NCBI GenBank assembly: GCA_949130485.1
Contig: OX422189.1
Span: 9,842,492 to 9,906,491 of the forward strand
Direction: 5' to 3'
From: Agelas oroides
Lineage: Eukaryota > Porifera > Demospongiae > Agelasida > Agelasidae
DNA: 64,000 nucleotides
A model generated the notes under the pieces. The model was not told the origin of the DNA and made no database searches. It was given only the letters and a program-made list of their open reading frames with translations. Below are positions 1-10,668 of this stretch, one piece after another (positions within the stretch are counted from its first letter, which is position 1; every line of letters begins with the position of its first letter). The position numbers and the translations under genes were made by a program.

Positions 1-285
1 GGCAACTCTCAGAAATGATAGACGGCCTAGACTCAATGATGGCAGATCTTCACACACAGTCGCTCACCAACGTAGACCAACCACCCACTGCTAGCTCCTC
101 CACCAAACAAGAGAAACGATTGTCCACCTCCAGTCCAGACCTCCTCCAAGACGGCACCATGAGACATACCAACGAGGACACCGGTCAAACTGGTTTGACA
201 GGTTCCCAACTGGCTCACGCACTTGGACACAGTGCCCTCTCCATCGCAGCCCCTTCTTTCAACGACCTCCTTACACAATCAGAAG

Positions 286-323
<38 letters not shown>

Positions 324-1916
324 GGTACTTGGAGAGCGACTGTTCGCACTTTGTCTTACAATTGACTTGACTGCAAAATTGTGATCATAAGAAAATTGGA
401 TCTTCCTATGGACTCTCGGCTAGTGTTGAGAATTCAGACTATACCTCTTCCTGCATGCATGATGGTTTCCTCTTTCCTCTAGACAACCTGGTGGATAGCT
501 TGCCAGCACAGAAGGTACAAGCTGCTGCTACATGTACATATACATCAAAAGCGCATAAGAACAGGTGGCTAGAGTAAGAGCATGTAACTCCAATATTGAA
601 GCCAGTAGTCCGGTCAAAATTATCGAACCATACTAAAAATAGAACACCTGGTCACGTGCTTAGCAACAATGGCTTATGTCTACGCAGCAGGCACAGTACG
701 TGTTACTATTTTTAGTATTGGCAGTAAATTCCGCCCAGTTTCGAATTTTACGGAGTTACACGCTCTTACTCTAGCCGCCCGTTCTTATGCGCTCTTGTAC
801 ATAATATACAGCACGGCATGTGACAGAGAATTTGGGCAGAAACTCACATCACTCAAATTAACGACCATATGTCTTAAGTTGCTTGTATAATTGTATAGCT
901 ACTTAACATAGCCTCATTCCCAGGCGCTCGAAAAATCGGAGGGAGTGCCTGGGAACGAGGCTACTACTTAACATTGAAGCATTTGGTCAAAATAGTTTAA
1001 CTAGTCTCGGTCCCAGGCCTTCCCATTGTCCAGTTTTCGATCGATTCCAGTATGCAAAAAACGGAAGGCATGGGAATGAGGCTAGTATCAGACCTTCTTT
1101 CACGTTAGCATCACACTAAACTGCATTACACGTTAGCATCACACTAAACTGCATTACACGTTAGCATCACACTAAACTGCATTACATATTTTTCTTTGAC
1201 AGAGGAAACAGAAGAAATCAGCACACAGCTCTCAACCTTACGTAAGCTACAGATATGATGTAATAGTTGACTGAAATTTATCAATCTGAAATTTATGAAC
1301 AGTTTGTCCACTCTCTTTCACACATTCATACACACCCTCACACAATCCCACACTCACTCTCCCCTCCCCCTCCACACACATGCACCTCCACACTCTCACA
1401 GCTGGTGGTGCCAGTGGAGGAGGGTGGGAGGGTGTGGGAGGTGAGGGTCAGGGAGAAGGCCCCTGTCATTACGCTCATGTTCAAGGTAGCCGAGGCAGCT
1501 GCAGTGACCCTCACTCTCACCTCCGCCATCTTCGAGATCTGCGAGACCCTCAAAATACGTACGTGAGAATAAATGTTTCGTGTATGAGTATGTGCGTATA
1601 CTATACTGTATGATGTTCAATTTTGTATTCTTGCAAATGCTGTCATTCAATGCATGTACGTGTATAAACTTGACAAACTGCCTTCCACCTCCACACCTCT
1701 CTCATCACACACTCACACCTCACACCCTCAGATCGTCCCCTGGAGGATCACGAACTTGTACGAGACGTCATGGCAGCTTGGCCGGCCAAGAACAAGCCGA
1801 AACTCGTCCTCAGACAGTTTGCCACTAAAAATATCCTCTGGTCTCCCAACCCACCGGTACGACCCATCACCCATCACCCCTCACCCTGTCACATCTTAGA
1901 TATCCCCTCCACCCCC

Positions 1917-1947
<31 letters not shown>

Positions 1948-3850
1948 CCTCCCACAGATCTCCAAGCACACCATCACAGACTATGTGAAGCACAACCATG
2001 TCCCGGACGTCACCTCCCTCCTCCTCCATAGCCAACATGGCTCCAAGCTAAACTGGAAGGAAGCCAGCTTCTCGATCAGAGGACTCGGAATATACATCAT
2101 CTCTGAATCAAAGGTAACTCTCTTGAGCAGTCACATGAGCAGTCACATGAGCAGTCACTCCCTTCCCCCTTACATGCACTGCTGGCAGATGCTTGCCCTA
2201 TGAAAATACTGTAGATCAGGAAATTTTCACGTTAAAAATTATTCGCTTAAAAAATTTCGTGATGTTAAATTTTCGCAGTTTCGTTCAGTCCGTGAAATTT
2301 TTTTGATGGTTGATAGTTACAATGGAAGAGCACCTGGAGCGTTAGCATTTAGTCAACTACCAGGTATTGGGAGAGACAGGTATCGCTGGCTGTAGTCGTC
2401 GATCGGACATTTACCTCAGGGGGTGTGGACTTGCGTGCACACTTATTCATTGATCATTGAAGTTGTTGTTGTTTTTTCGCGTGTTAAATTTTCACGGTTG
2501 GTCTCGACCGTGAAATTATTTTAACAGCGAAATTTTCCCAATCTACGGATGATAATATCATAATATGCTACACCTCCTTGTATCCTGCATACTCTTTAAC
2601 CCCTCCCCCCGCTCCCCGCAGCATGGCACTCAGATGGAGCTGTCTGCTGGTCTGGACCACCATCTGTACACACCACTCCCTGTGCGAGGGAGAACCATCC
2701 CCTCCCCTAACCCCTTCTGCTTCGTCATGAAGGTATGACACATCGTGGTAGTCAACAAGAGAAAGCCAGTGTAGCCACATTCCCTCCCCAGCTTTAGTTG
2801 CCTCTACTGTATGCAATCTTTCATGGATGACACAGTGTTCCTCAACAAAGCTATTGCTTCTACGAATATTGCAGTATGCAGCAATAGAGGAGGAGTCTGG
2901 CAACGAGGATAGAGGAGGCATACAGTATACGGTTTTGGTTGCTACAGTCAGACACACCTAGCCTGCTTGTGTTGCTTAGAAATTAAATGAGTCTGCATTG
3001 AGTACCTAGCTTACATATTGGCAGTGTGTAACTTGCCAGAGCATCTTGCCTCATGCTGGAATTTAGATGTTATGAGGCGAAAAAGTGAAAAAGGCCGGCA
3101 GCACTGGGCAGTCCTGGGTTTGACTCCCAGCGGCTGCCGGCCTTCAGTGTGTAACTTGTTGGTAGAACATTGGTAATGAGGATATTGATGTATGTGTGTG
3201 ACTTGTTAGCTGGTTTCTGCACACATATCCTCCCAACACACATCTCCTCCCCCCCTCCCCTCCCCCCTCCACACTCCAGCCCCCCTCCTCCTGGAGAGAG
3301 AAGGACATGAAGCTGTACTGTGCTCCCACTCTCAACTCCATGGCCCAGTGGGTACACACCATCCGACTACTCAAGGTAAACAGACAACCCGTCTAGTTTC
3401 CATGGAAACAGACTGCATGACTATGATGACCAACAATGTGTTGTTACTATAGCAACAAAAGTAATATTTCTCAATAACTTCCAGGCCTTCCCCATCTTTA
3501 TTCTTTGGTATGTATTGGTAAGTTAGCCCTCAGGGAGGGAAAATATCACAGTTAAACCCCACCTGTTGTATAGGCAAAACTATACTAGGTGGGATATGTG
3601 TTGATAATAATGCACAGAAGTGCAAGAGTAGCGAAACATCGTCATGTCAGAGCAAAGTGCAATTCAGGATAAAAAAGTATCTGCCAGTTGCAAGCAAAAA
3701 ATCTTCTACAGAATTCCCAGCAATATCTTTCATCTTATAGTGCACTCTTCTCTCTCACTGCAGCATGGTGCACAGCTAAAGGCTAACTACACTGCAATGA
3801 AGGACAGACTGCACAAGAGAACTGGGCAGCTGCATGACCAACGCTCATAG
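1..3850 (+). CDS. MRL-family adaptor (RIAM/lamellipodin-like), RA-PH, 5'-truncated by window edge
   Basis: MRL proteins link Ras-family GTPases to talin or Ena/VASP and actin at the membrane. Predicted exons are 3-285, 483-514, 1203-1241, 1402-1558, 1732-1856, 1958-2113, 2622-2732, 3280-3375 and 3764-3850; all have AG/GT borders and the phases sum to 361 in-frame codons plus TAG. The N-terminal stretch LSEMIDGLDSMMADLHTQSL resembles the RIAM/lamellipodin N-terminal (talin-binding type) helix. Exons 4-5 give IFEICETLKI-HRPLEDHELVRDVMAAW, matching the end of an MRL RA domain (LYEI..ELQIER..EDHE.VVEVL..W). Exons 6-8 form a PH domain (WKEASFSIRGLGIYII; CFVMK; MAQWVHTIRLLK). The short C-terminal exon (HGAQLKANYTAMKDRL) fits the segment after the PH domain. 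No long proline-rich tail is present, so it is closer to the core RA-PH module. Exon 3 (RKQKKSAHSSQPY) was chosen by phase and is the least certain. Confidence 0.8.
286..330. repeat. (CA)n microsatellite at start of intron
   Basis: A CA dinucleotide run of about 34 bp begins right after the donor site that ends the first visible MRL exon. Confidence 0.8.
909..963. mobile_element. TAGCCTC-ended foldback MITE
   Basis: A 55-bp palindromic element starts TAGCCTCATTCCCAGGC and ends GCCTGGGAACGAGGCTA. It is flanked by the direct repeat CTACTTAACA (899-908 and 964-973), a 9-10 bp target duplication. It lies in an intron of the MRL-like gene. Confidence 0.8.
1002..1084. mobile_element. TAGTCTCG/TAGCCTC-type foldback MITE
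   Basis: A second member of the same family, with inverted ends TAGTCTCGGTCCCAGGCCTT and a GGCATGGGAATGAGGCTA right end. I see no clear target duplication. Confidence 0.6.
1101..1184. repeat. 28-bp direct repeat, three exact copies
   Basis: The unit starting CACGTTAGCATCACACTAAA occurs three times head to tail (1101, 1129, 1157) just upstream of exon 3 of the MRL-like gene. Confidence 0.9.
1909..1950. repeat. poly-C followed by (CA)n
   Basis: A C homopolymer of about 24 bp is followed by CA repeats immediately before the acceptor of the exon at 1958. It is polypyrimidine-rich and may serve as the splice tract. Confidence 0.7.
2209..2548. mobile_element. non-autonomous DNA element with imperfect terminal inverted repeats
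   Basis: The left end (CTGTAGATCAGGAAATTTTC) and the reverse complement of the right end (CCGTAGATTGGGAAAATTTC) match over about 30 bp. Both subterminal regions are rich in AAATTTTCGC/AAATTTTCAC motifs. It lies in the intron between 2113 and 2622 and has no coding capacity. Confidence 0.5.
3091..3144 (+). other. 12-bp stem hairpin with a tRNA-like T-arm
   Basis: AAGGCCGGCAGC pairs perfectly with GCTGCCGGCCTT. Inside lies CTGGG-TTTGACT-CCCAG, a 5-bp stem with a 7-nt loop that resembles a tRNA T-arm (box B). It could be a tRNA-derived SINE remnant or a chance structure. There is no D-arm or anticodon arm of normal size, so it is not a functional tRNA. Confidence 0.35.
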
Positions 3851-3933
3851 ATTGTAGATATTGTGCATTACAGGAATATATACATGTACACAGGTGCAAG
3901 ATGTCTTGAACTGGTTGTTTTTATGCAGTAAGC

Positions 3934-3939
3934 AATAAA
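3934..3939 (+). promoter_or_regulatory. polyadenylation signal AATAAA
   Basis: A canonical AATAAA lies 84 nt after the MRL-like stop codon, which supports 3850 as the end of the coding region. Confidence 0.6.
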
Positions 3940-4132
3940 GTTATACATAGAAGTGTTGTTCTGGACATGATGGATCGATAATGTGCAGTCAAGGGCTATC
4001 TATGGCTTTGGCGGCTCGATGCACCTTTGGTTGTACGCTACAGAGAATACTGAAAAGAAGAAAGCTAGGTAGTGCATAAAATTTGTGCCATTGTGCCATT
4101 GTGCCTCTGCAGGGGCGAATTTCGGTTTTGGG

Positions 4133-4197
4133 CGCAGTTTATACTGAAATCCGTAAAATACCGCGTCATGCATTCCAACTTTGACCCTTACACGCAT
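4133..4197 (+). repeat. left arm of 65-bp inverted repeat enclosing the USP remnant
   Basis: This stretch, with CCGTAAAATACCGCGTCATG at its centre, matches the reverse complement of about 7437-7501 at roughly 85% by eye. The arms enclose 3.3 kb that holds the USP-like pseudogene. They may be the ends of a large transposon or just two oppositely oriented repeat copies. Confidence 0.5.
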
Positions 4198-4429
4198 CTG
4201 CGACTTTCCCGCGAAATTGCAAAAATGAAGAAATGCTTATCACTGTCTCGGTCGCAGAAGCGGTCCTATGCTGCAGCGCTAGGACGTGCAAACGGCAGTA
4301 GAAGGTTAGGGGAAGTCTGCAATGGTCAGCCAAAGAAGAAACCCAACGTTGCAGTGAGGCCGCCTGCAAGAAGCATGCAGTAGAAGGTTAGGGGAAGTCT
4401 ATAATGGAGACGTTCTCTACCCTACTGGG

Positions 4430-6250
4430 ATTGTAACGTGGCAGCAAACAATTGCTACATAAGTGCAATCATGCAGTGCCTGTCTAACCATCCAAAAATG
4501 ACATCTGTTGTTGACCAACTCACTGCAAGTCATCCCAGTCACTGCAAAAGCGAATGCTTGTATATCTGGTAAAATTAAGAATCAAGCTCTGCTGTTGCTG
4601 CATGCTATATTTATTCTTCGCCACACTGATAGGTCAAATATGCAGCCTTGCAGCATTTAGTACATTGTAGACTACCGATACTCTACAGTGTCAACCAATG
4701 CCATTTCACCAACTACAATGCTGGCTGCAATGAAAGGTAAAACAATGCATCCTGTACAGCAGAGTGGTGATCACTGTAATAGGGATGATGTCTTTATTTT
4801 ACCATGCAGACATATCACCACTACTTCATCGAGGCGAGCAGTGTGATGCTCATGAATTCTACATAGCACTGTTTTCAAGTCTGCTGAGCAAGAGCATTGT
4901 GATGTAATGACTTGATATATACTTTGTGGTATATGAATTGTGAATGCAAGCACGATAATGATTCTTGATTAGATGCTCTAAAGCTATCCAACGCCAGCTC
5001 TGTGTGGAAGCAACACAAAGAGGTATATTATTTTGTAGTTAAATAATGTCATGTATTAAAGTACTCATCTCTTCTACAGTGAGATGTAAGGAATGTGGAG
5101 AAATATCTGACCAACGAACACAAGATTTACATCTTCAGTTGTATACTGGAGTGAGTAGATAACTTTCTTTGTATCATTACTTGGACACTACGTATTTATC
5201 ACCATTTACTCTCTAACCTATTTACAGGAGAGACGTTCAGTGCACTGTAAAAAATTGGAGGTTGATTTAACCCAGAAAAGGTCATCTCAATTGCAGTCTA
5301 GATTCATCGAGGTCCAGGTGGTGGTCCACCTCCTTTTGCCATGGTTTAGGGTTACACCCCTTGTCCAGTGCATGTTTCTAGCAAACAATGAATTGGGTTG
5401 CAAATGAAATTCAATTTGTTATTACATTTTTGTGCCAAAAGGGGGTGGAACTCTCACTATATTCATGTATTATTGGATTGCCGCTGAAAAATATTCATGC
5501 ACTATTGGTTAACCTTTGGGCAGTATTTATGTGCTTTTATGCAAGTATTCATGCCATATTGGAACTTTGAGTACACAAACACTGTAACCCTACACTGTGG
5601 TAAAAGTGGGAGGTGGTATAGATCCTGCAACTGAGGTAACAACTGAATGATATCCAAACTGCAACTGAGATGACCTTTTCTGGGTTAAATTAACCTCCAA
5701 TTTTTTACAGTGTGCATCTCTTACTTGAATGGCTAGAAGAAGAAGAGGTCACTTCAGAGTGTGATCGGTAATCCAGTTTACAAAAGAAAATCTAAAATAG
5801 TGTTTATTAGTACTTGTATGGAATACACTATAGGTGTGATAACATATTCACCAGGAAAAGACAACGAAGTTGTCTTTACTACCCAAAGTACTATGCATTC
5901 ATGTGGGAAGACCCCCCACACATAAGCGATGTATACAGCTATACACAATAAAAAGTTTTTGTGTTATGTAAAATACTTTCCTATGTGAGAGGATCGACTA
6001 AAGTCCAAGTTCAGGTACATGCCATAACTCTGTAATTTACAGTCGACGTAAACATGACCGTATAGAAATCAACCCTGAGCATCCCAATGAGAGAAGAATT
6101 TACCAGCTGACTGGGATTGTTGTGTACACAGCTGGGATATGCAGCAACACTGGACACTACTTTGTTGTTCACTGAAACACAATAAATGGTGGTTCCATCT
6201 GAAAGACGCTGGTATTATAAAGAACTGTTGGTGCTCAATTTGGACTCTAC
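4430..6250 (+). pseudogene. ubiquitin-specific protease (peptidase C19)-like gene remnant
   Basis: USPs are cysteine proteases that remove ubiquitin. Ordered USP motifs are readable: the Cys box NNCYISAIMQCLSNHPKMT (4453-4509), ISPTTMLAAMK (about 4707-4736), the QDAQEF-like block EQCDAHEFYIALFSSLL (about 4838-4888), a zinc-knuckle block VRCKECGEISDQRTQDLHL (about 5080-5140), HLLLEWLEEEE (about 5715), CDNIFTRKRQ (about 5834), and the His box YQLTGIVVY...SNTGHYFVVH (about 6102-6177) with KWWFHLKDAG after it. Several blocks end at plausible GT donors, so the copy kept introns and is a duplicated rather than processed copy. A transposon at 5243-5712 splits one exon, and a frameshift with a stop separates GHYFVVH from KWWF, so it is probably non-functional. 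No reading frame of useful length survives. Confidence 0.7.
5243..5712. mobile_element. CACTG-ended DNA transposon (CACTA/EnSpm-like, non-autonomous)
   Basis: The 470-bp element begins CACTGTAAAAAATTGGAGGT and ends with its inverted complement (terminal repeats about 50 bp, ending TTTTTTACAGTG). It is flanked by TG/TG, a 2-bp target duplication. Removing it rejoins the USP reading ERRSV-HLLLEWLEEEE, which confirms the insertion point. It encodes no obvious protein. CACTG ends with 2-3 bp duplications are typical of CACTA-type elements. Confidence 0.75.
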
Positions 6251-6259
6251 AGTATAACA

Positions 6260-7436
6260 TTGTGTTTAGTGCATTTCAGATAATCCCAGTGAGCACTGCT
6301 ATTATCCTTCAACAAGACCCATACATACATTTATATGCTCTTCTATGAGTTAAAAGAGAGTATAACAATATTTGTATCATGATTATAAATTATATTATTC
6401 ATCTGTTGAAGAGAGACCAATAGTTCTACTGTTACATGCTTGTAGACTTCCGGGACCAACACAGCTTGATGACCAAGTACCTGACACACAACTGATCATG
6501 TTATTGATATAAAATAACACATGTCATTGCTACATACATGGACCTAATCCAGTAGGAAACTTCAGAGATAATCATACAGAATTCTATAATGACATGCTTC
6601 TATTATTAAATATTAGGCTGGCAAAACAAGTCCTGGTTTTGGGGTCCCAGTTCTTTAAAAATTCCAGCAACAAGGCTATGAAGATGTAGTCCTTTTAACC
6701 CACTGGGCAATGCTGGTGAGACTCCTCAGTTACTTTTATTTACAACATAATATACATGCACCCAAATCACTGAATTTTTGCTTTATTCAGCCAGGTGGTT
6801 GACATACATCAAAAATGCATAGAATGCTATGACTCAGGTAAATTCTATTATCTATGGACTCACCCTCAACATCCACATAATATTGTATGCTCAAACCAAA
6901 ATGACAGCACTACTGCATTCACAGATTGTTCCTAGATTCTCATGCAAGACATTTAGAACAGAAACCAAACGACAGAAAGCAGTGGCTCCAGTCTCTGTAA
7001 ATTCAACAGTGCCTACAAAAAAGAAATGCAAAAAGTGATCTACCTCAACAATTGCATTTCACAACTTTGGACGGCCTGATAGTCAGTTATGAGTAGAACA
7101 GCCTAAAGAGTGCTGTATTTATATGTCTATATTTCAAAGCATCTGTGTGGTCTCATGGCAGGAAGCGATGTATAAAGACCAACGAAGGAGGAGTTAAGAG
7201 AAGACAAGCCGGAATACCAAGAGGGTCAAGAATGGCTCTACAGCGATGGCCTAAATAAGAAAGATTGGTGCACAAAACCTGCCACTCCCTCTAAAGAGGC
7301 CCAGAAATCCACATAGTCTATCCAACAACATCAAATTATCAGGCATTAAACATTGTAAATAAAAACATCACCCTTATTGGTCTATTATACTTACTTCGAC
7401 TTGTTGCGTTGTCTCAGATGGACTTGAGTCTAAACA
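6260..7436. other. stretch with no gene I can support
   Basis: AT-rich sequence between the USP remnant and the right inverted-repeat arm. An open frame at 6829-7038 (+) ends in the basic tail TKKKCKK but has no recognisable domain; it could be the 3' end of the decayed USP gene. Confidence 0.4.
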
Positions 7437-7501
7437 GTGCGCTAGGGGTTAAAGTTGGATTGCGTGACGCGGTGTTTTACGGGTTTCCGTATATACTGCG
7501 A
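7437..7501 (-). repeat. right arm of 65-bp inverted repeat
   Basis: Reverse-complement partner of 4133-4197. It ends about 70 bp upstream of the ATG of the kinase gene at 7571 and so lies in that gene's presumed promoter region. Confidence 0.5.
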
Positions 7502-7505
7502 ACAT

Positions 7506-7554
7506 TAGCTTTGTTCCCAGACCCAAAGGTCTGGGATTCTGGGAACAAGACTTA
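7506..7554. mobile_element. small foldback element upstream of the kinase
   Basis: The inverted pair TTGTTCCCAGACC...GGTCTGGGATTCTGGGAACAA is flanked by GCGAACA on both sides. It resembles the TAGCCTCG family but has diverged ends. It sits within 65 bp of the kinase start codon. Confidence 0.5.
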
Positions 7555-7570
7555 GCGAACAACAATTTAA

Positions 7571-9232
7571 ATGGCGAAAGGAACAGCTGTTGTGGGTTTA
7601 GAACCTTACAAGCTAACTGGAGTTCATGTAACCGATCGTGAGCTGGGAACAGGGTCTTCTGCAACTGTGATTGAACTTGAGTATATGGGACTAAAATGTG
7701 CCGGCAAGAAGATCCATGAGGTACTTCTAAAATGTGGTGGTAGCGAATACGTTAAAGTAACTCGTAGGTTTAGTACAGAATGCCATTTTCTGAGTAGAAT
7801 CAATCATCCCAACATCGTCCAATTTTATGGAGTTTATTTCCAGCAAGGTGTCTCAATACCAATCCTAGTCATGGAGTTTCTGCCAACTGACTTACAATCA
7901 TGCATTGAGAAGCACGGCATTCTCCCAAAGGAGATCTGCTACTCCATCATTCGTGATATAGCTCAGGGTTTGCTGTACCTCCACAGCCAAACTCCTCCCA
8001 TCATTCACCGAGACCTTTCTTCAAACAATATCCTCCTCACTCCAATCTTGACAGCTAAGATAGCTGACCTGGGTGTGGCTAGGATTGTGAATATGAGTCC
8101 TCTGCAAGTCAGCAGCATGACACAGACCCCTGGCACCCTTGCTTACATGCCTCCTGAGGTCATGGTAGCACATCCACATTACGACACAAGCATTGATGAG
8201 TTTTCATATGGAGTTTTAATGATTCACATCTTGTGTGGTCAGTCACCAGAACCTCATGTTGCGCAAACTCGTAATGAGTCTGGGAAACTAATTGCAGTCT
8301 CAGAAGCAGAACGGCATAAAAAGTTTCTTCAAGTCATTGGAAGTGATCACCCTCTAATGGAACTCATTCTGAGGTGCATTGACAATGAGCCCAAACAGAG
8401 ACCTTCAGCTAGTGAGATTATGTGTCAGTTGAAGGCAAAAGTCTCGATTGTTCCACCTTCATTTGAACAGCGACTGGAAACAGTAAAGTATGCAGCAGAT
8501 AAGGAAGTGAAAAACAGACAAGAGAGAAAAGGTAAGGAAATGTCATTCAAAGTAAAAGATGGAAGAAAGGAGTCAAAATGGAGGACAAATATGGTCAATA
8601 TACCAACATGGTCTGTATGGATAGCAGTGATAGTACCTGTCATTGCTGTCATGTTTGCTTATAATGCCGGAAGACTGAATGAACGTAAGGAGTTTCAAAC
8701 AAGAAGGACTACTACGAAAACATGCATACAAACTGAGGTGGAACAACAAGCTCAGAACTTTGTGAACACAACATTTGAAGATTGCATGGTCAATGAGAAA
8801 ATAACGTGTGATAAATTGGTTCCAACAGTAATTCACAACCTGGGCCGCATTTCATGGACGAGTGGTCAAGATCTGCAGACTAGTATGAACCAGGAAGGAC
8901 AGTCAGTTGTAATCAATGGCAAAGTATATTATGGAGGTGGTTATGCAATTGAAGATAAACACAACTACATTGTCTACTGTTATCATCCAAGACTAGCTAC
9001 TTGGACTGCTTTAAAACCACTTCCTGTGAAGTCGTTTGGCCTGGGAAAATTTGATGGCAAGGTCATAGCAGTTGGTGGACGGACAGAAGAAGGTGAAGCT
9101 AGTAGTCTGGTTTACATGTTTGATGAAATAGCACAATCTTGGACGTCAACTGTGATCCCAAGCATGCAAACATTGATGATAAGGCCTGGAGTCTTAAGTC
9201 TCCCATCAGCATTGGTAGTTGCAAGTGGATGA
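7571..9232 (+). CDS. TKL-type protein kinase with transmembrane segment and truncated Kelch domain, intronless
   Basis: A 553-residue single-exon reading frame. The kinase domain spans about residues 20-290: glycine loop GTGSSATV, lysine in CAGKKIH, catalytic HRDLSSNN, DLG in place of DFG, and GTLAYMPPEV. HRDLSxNN with these spacings suits the tyrosine-kinase-like group. A basic linker follows, then a hydrophobic segment at about 345-365 (VWIAVIVPVIAVMFAY) and a Kelch region from about 430 (VYYGGGY; VIAVGGR). The two-exon relatives at 10.7 and 18.0 kb have a coiled coil where this gene has the membrane segment. The frame stops with TGA at 9230-9232 inside the Kelch region (VVASG-stop), about half the length of its relatives. 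It may be a truncated functional kinase or an early pseudogene. The lack of an intron suggests a retrocopy or intron loss. Confidence 0.75.
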   Translation: MAKGTAVVGLEPYKLTGVHVTDRELGTGSSATVIELEYMGLKCAGKKIHEVLLKCGGSEYVKVTRRFSTECHFLSRINHPNIVQFYGVYFQQGVSIPILVMEFLPTDLQSCIEKHGILPKEICYSIIRDIAQGLLYLHSQTPPIIHRDLSSNNILLTPILTAKIADLGVARIVNMSPLQVSSMTQTPGTLAYMPPEVMVAHPHYDTSIDEFSYGVLMIHILCGQSPEPHVAQTRNESGKLIAVSEAERHKKFLQVIGSDHPLMELILRCIDNEPKQRPSASEIMCQLKAKVSIVPPSFEQRLETVKYAADKEVKNRQERKGKEMSFKVKDGRKESKWRTNMVNIPTWSVWIAVIVPVIAVMFAYNAGRLNERKEFQTRRTTTKTCIQTEVEQQAQNFVNTTFEDCMVNEKITCDKLVPTVIHNLGRISWTSGQDLQTSMNQEGQSVVINGKVYYGGGYAIEDKHNYIVYCYHPRLATWTALKPLPVKSFGLGKFDGKVIAVGGRTEEGEASSLVYMFDEIAQSWTSTVIPSMQTLMIRPGVLSLPSALVVASG

Positions 9233-9590
9233 TCATTGCAGATTTATACACAGGAGTCAGGGTGGTATTGGAGTGATCAACCTTTGCCTTTTTCTTGTAG
9301 TGATGTGATACTGACAGAAACTGGAAACACTTATTTTACTAGGAGAATGTTTTCTCACATATTGGGACTGGATTTACTATGATCTTCCCTTTTCATTGTA
9401 TATCTCCATTGAAGATCTTTAATGGGCTAGAAACATTGAAGACTGTACCTGGTATGGCATAAGAGTATCGTGACAGTATACTTCCAAGCTTCAGGTGGAG
9501 GAAGTTCCCAGAAGGCACTAAAGCATACAGTTTAGCAGCAACAATACTGGCTGGTAATCTTATAACATGGCCAATGATATGATAATCAAG
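9233..9590 (+). pseudogene. decayed C-terminal half of the Kelch domain
   Basis: Reading on in frame after the TGA gives a Kelch-like stretch (GWYWSDQPLPFSCSD) that matches SQWHTADPLPVPCGGM of the intact relatives. After further stops, 9497-9580 reads RKFPEGTKAYSLAATILAGN, matching KTLPDTPLKWSTAASLSGS. The gene was once full length and lost its end through an in-frame stop plus later decay. Confidence 0.65.
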
Positions 9591-10668
9591 TGAGCATGTA
9601 TTCACTCATAGGCGAGAGGTGCAAGTGAGTGTGTGTTGCGACATGGCATCCTTTCCCTCATCAACTATGATGCTAAGAATGCAGTCATGCTAGGATCAAG
9701 TTGTTCACCTGTGAGAACCTTCTCTTGCCTGTGCTCACTCCATCCCTTCCACTGAAGGGTATGGGAATCAAAGGCAGAACCAAGTAGCCTTGTCCCTGTG
9801 TAGGTACTCCCCTGGGGCGTGATTTTTGTCAGGGCACAGAGGAGAGCTGGGGAATAAAGCTGAAGACCAAATACCTCTGTCTGCCGTTGACATGTCTGTC
9901 TGGCTCCTCTCAGCTGCAGTTTCTCCCAAACTCTGGGATCTTGTAGATGTGGTCTACATCATTGAAGCAGCACAGTAGCTAACAAGAACCCTCTTCCTAT
10001 GGGTGCATGTGAATCAAGCACTTCTACTTGGATGTGGCTGCTTGTACTTCCAATCCTGCAAGCAGCATTGCATCATCAGTATCTCCCTTCTTTTCTCCCT
10101 CACACCCCCCCCCCCCCCCCCCATACTTCTTTGACACTTATCTGTTTAAAATCGAAGACGAATTGGCCAAAAAGTATAGCTCTGCGTAGTTTTGATTCTC
10201 TGCGTATTAATTATACTATAGTGTGGTTTTTATGTATCTCAGATATTTAGTTCTAGCATAACCGACTCAAAGTTGCTGCACCTTCATGCCATTAGCCCTA
10301 CATTAGTAGAATTCAAATGCTGGTTGAAATGTAGCATTCTTTCCCTCATTGGCAGCATTCCAGCACTCAAGACATTTCCGGACAAGGTTTTTCACCAGAC
10401 CTTCCTCACCTGGCCAGAAGGGTCTGGAGGTGAAGACTAAGTTTACAGTGTCTGTATGTTCTTTCTCCTTACATGTTTGACATGTGAGCTTACTGTACAA
10501 AATTTTAGGCTGTTTGGATAATTAGAGGATCAGCCATATATATCTATATATTGTCTATTTCAATGCTGTTCGCTCTTCCGTTCACTCCATCCTCCTTGAA
10601 AGTACATGTACTTTATGCAGCAAACTAGTTGTACAATGGGGTCAGAGTATAAATTTCATTCTATATAG
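9591..10668. other. non-coding stretch with a foldback remnant and poly-C
   Basis: No gene recognised. It contains a C homopolymer at about 10107-10123. At 10310-10440 there is sequence related to the right part of the foldback element at 16240-16505 (GGCCAGAAGGGTCTGG). Confidence 0.5.

Noticed and set aside
1101-1184. 28-bp repeats as a CRISPR-like array
   Set aside because: The copies are directly adjacent with no spacers and lie in a eukaryotic intron.
9230-9232. TGA in the Kelch part of the kinase gene as a selenocysteine or readthrough codon
   Set aside because: Sequence after it decays quickly with further stops and frame changes, and relatives have an ordinary glycine-rich stretch here. 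A simple nonsense mutation is more likely.
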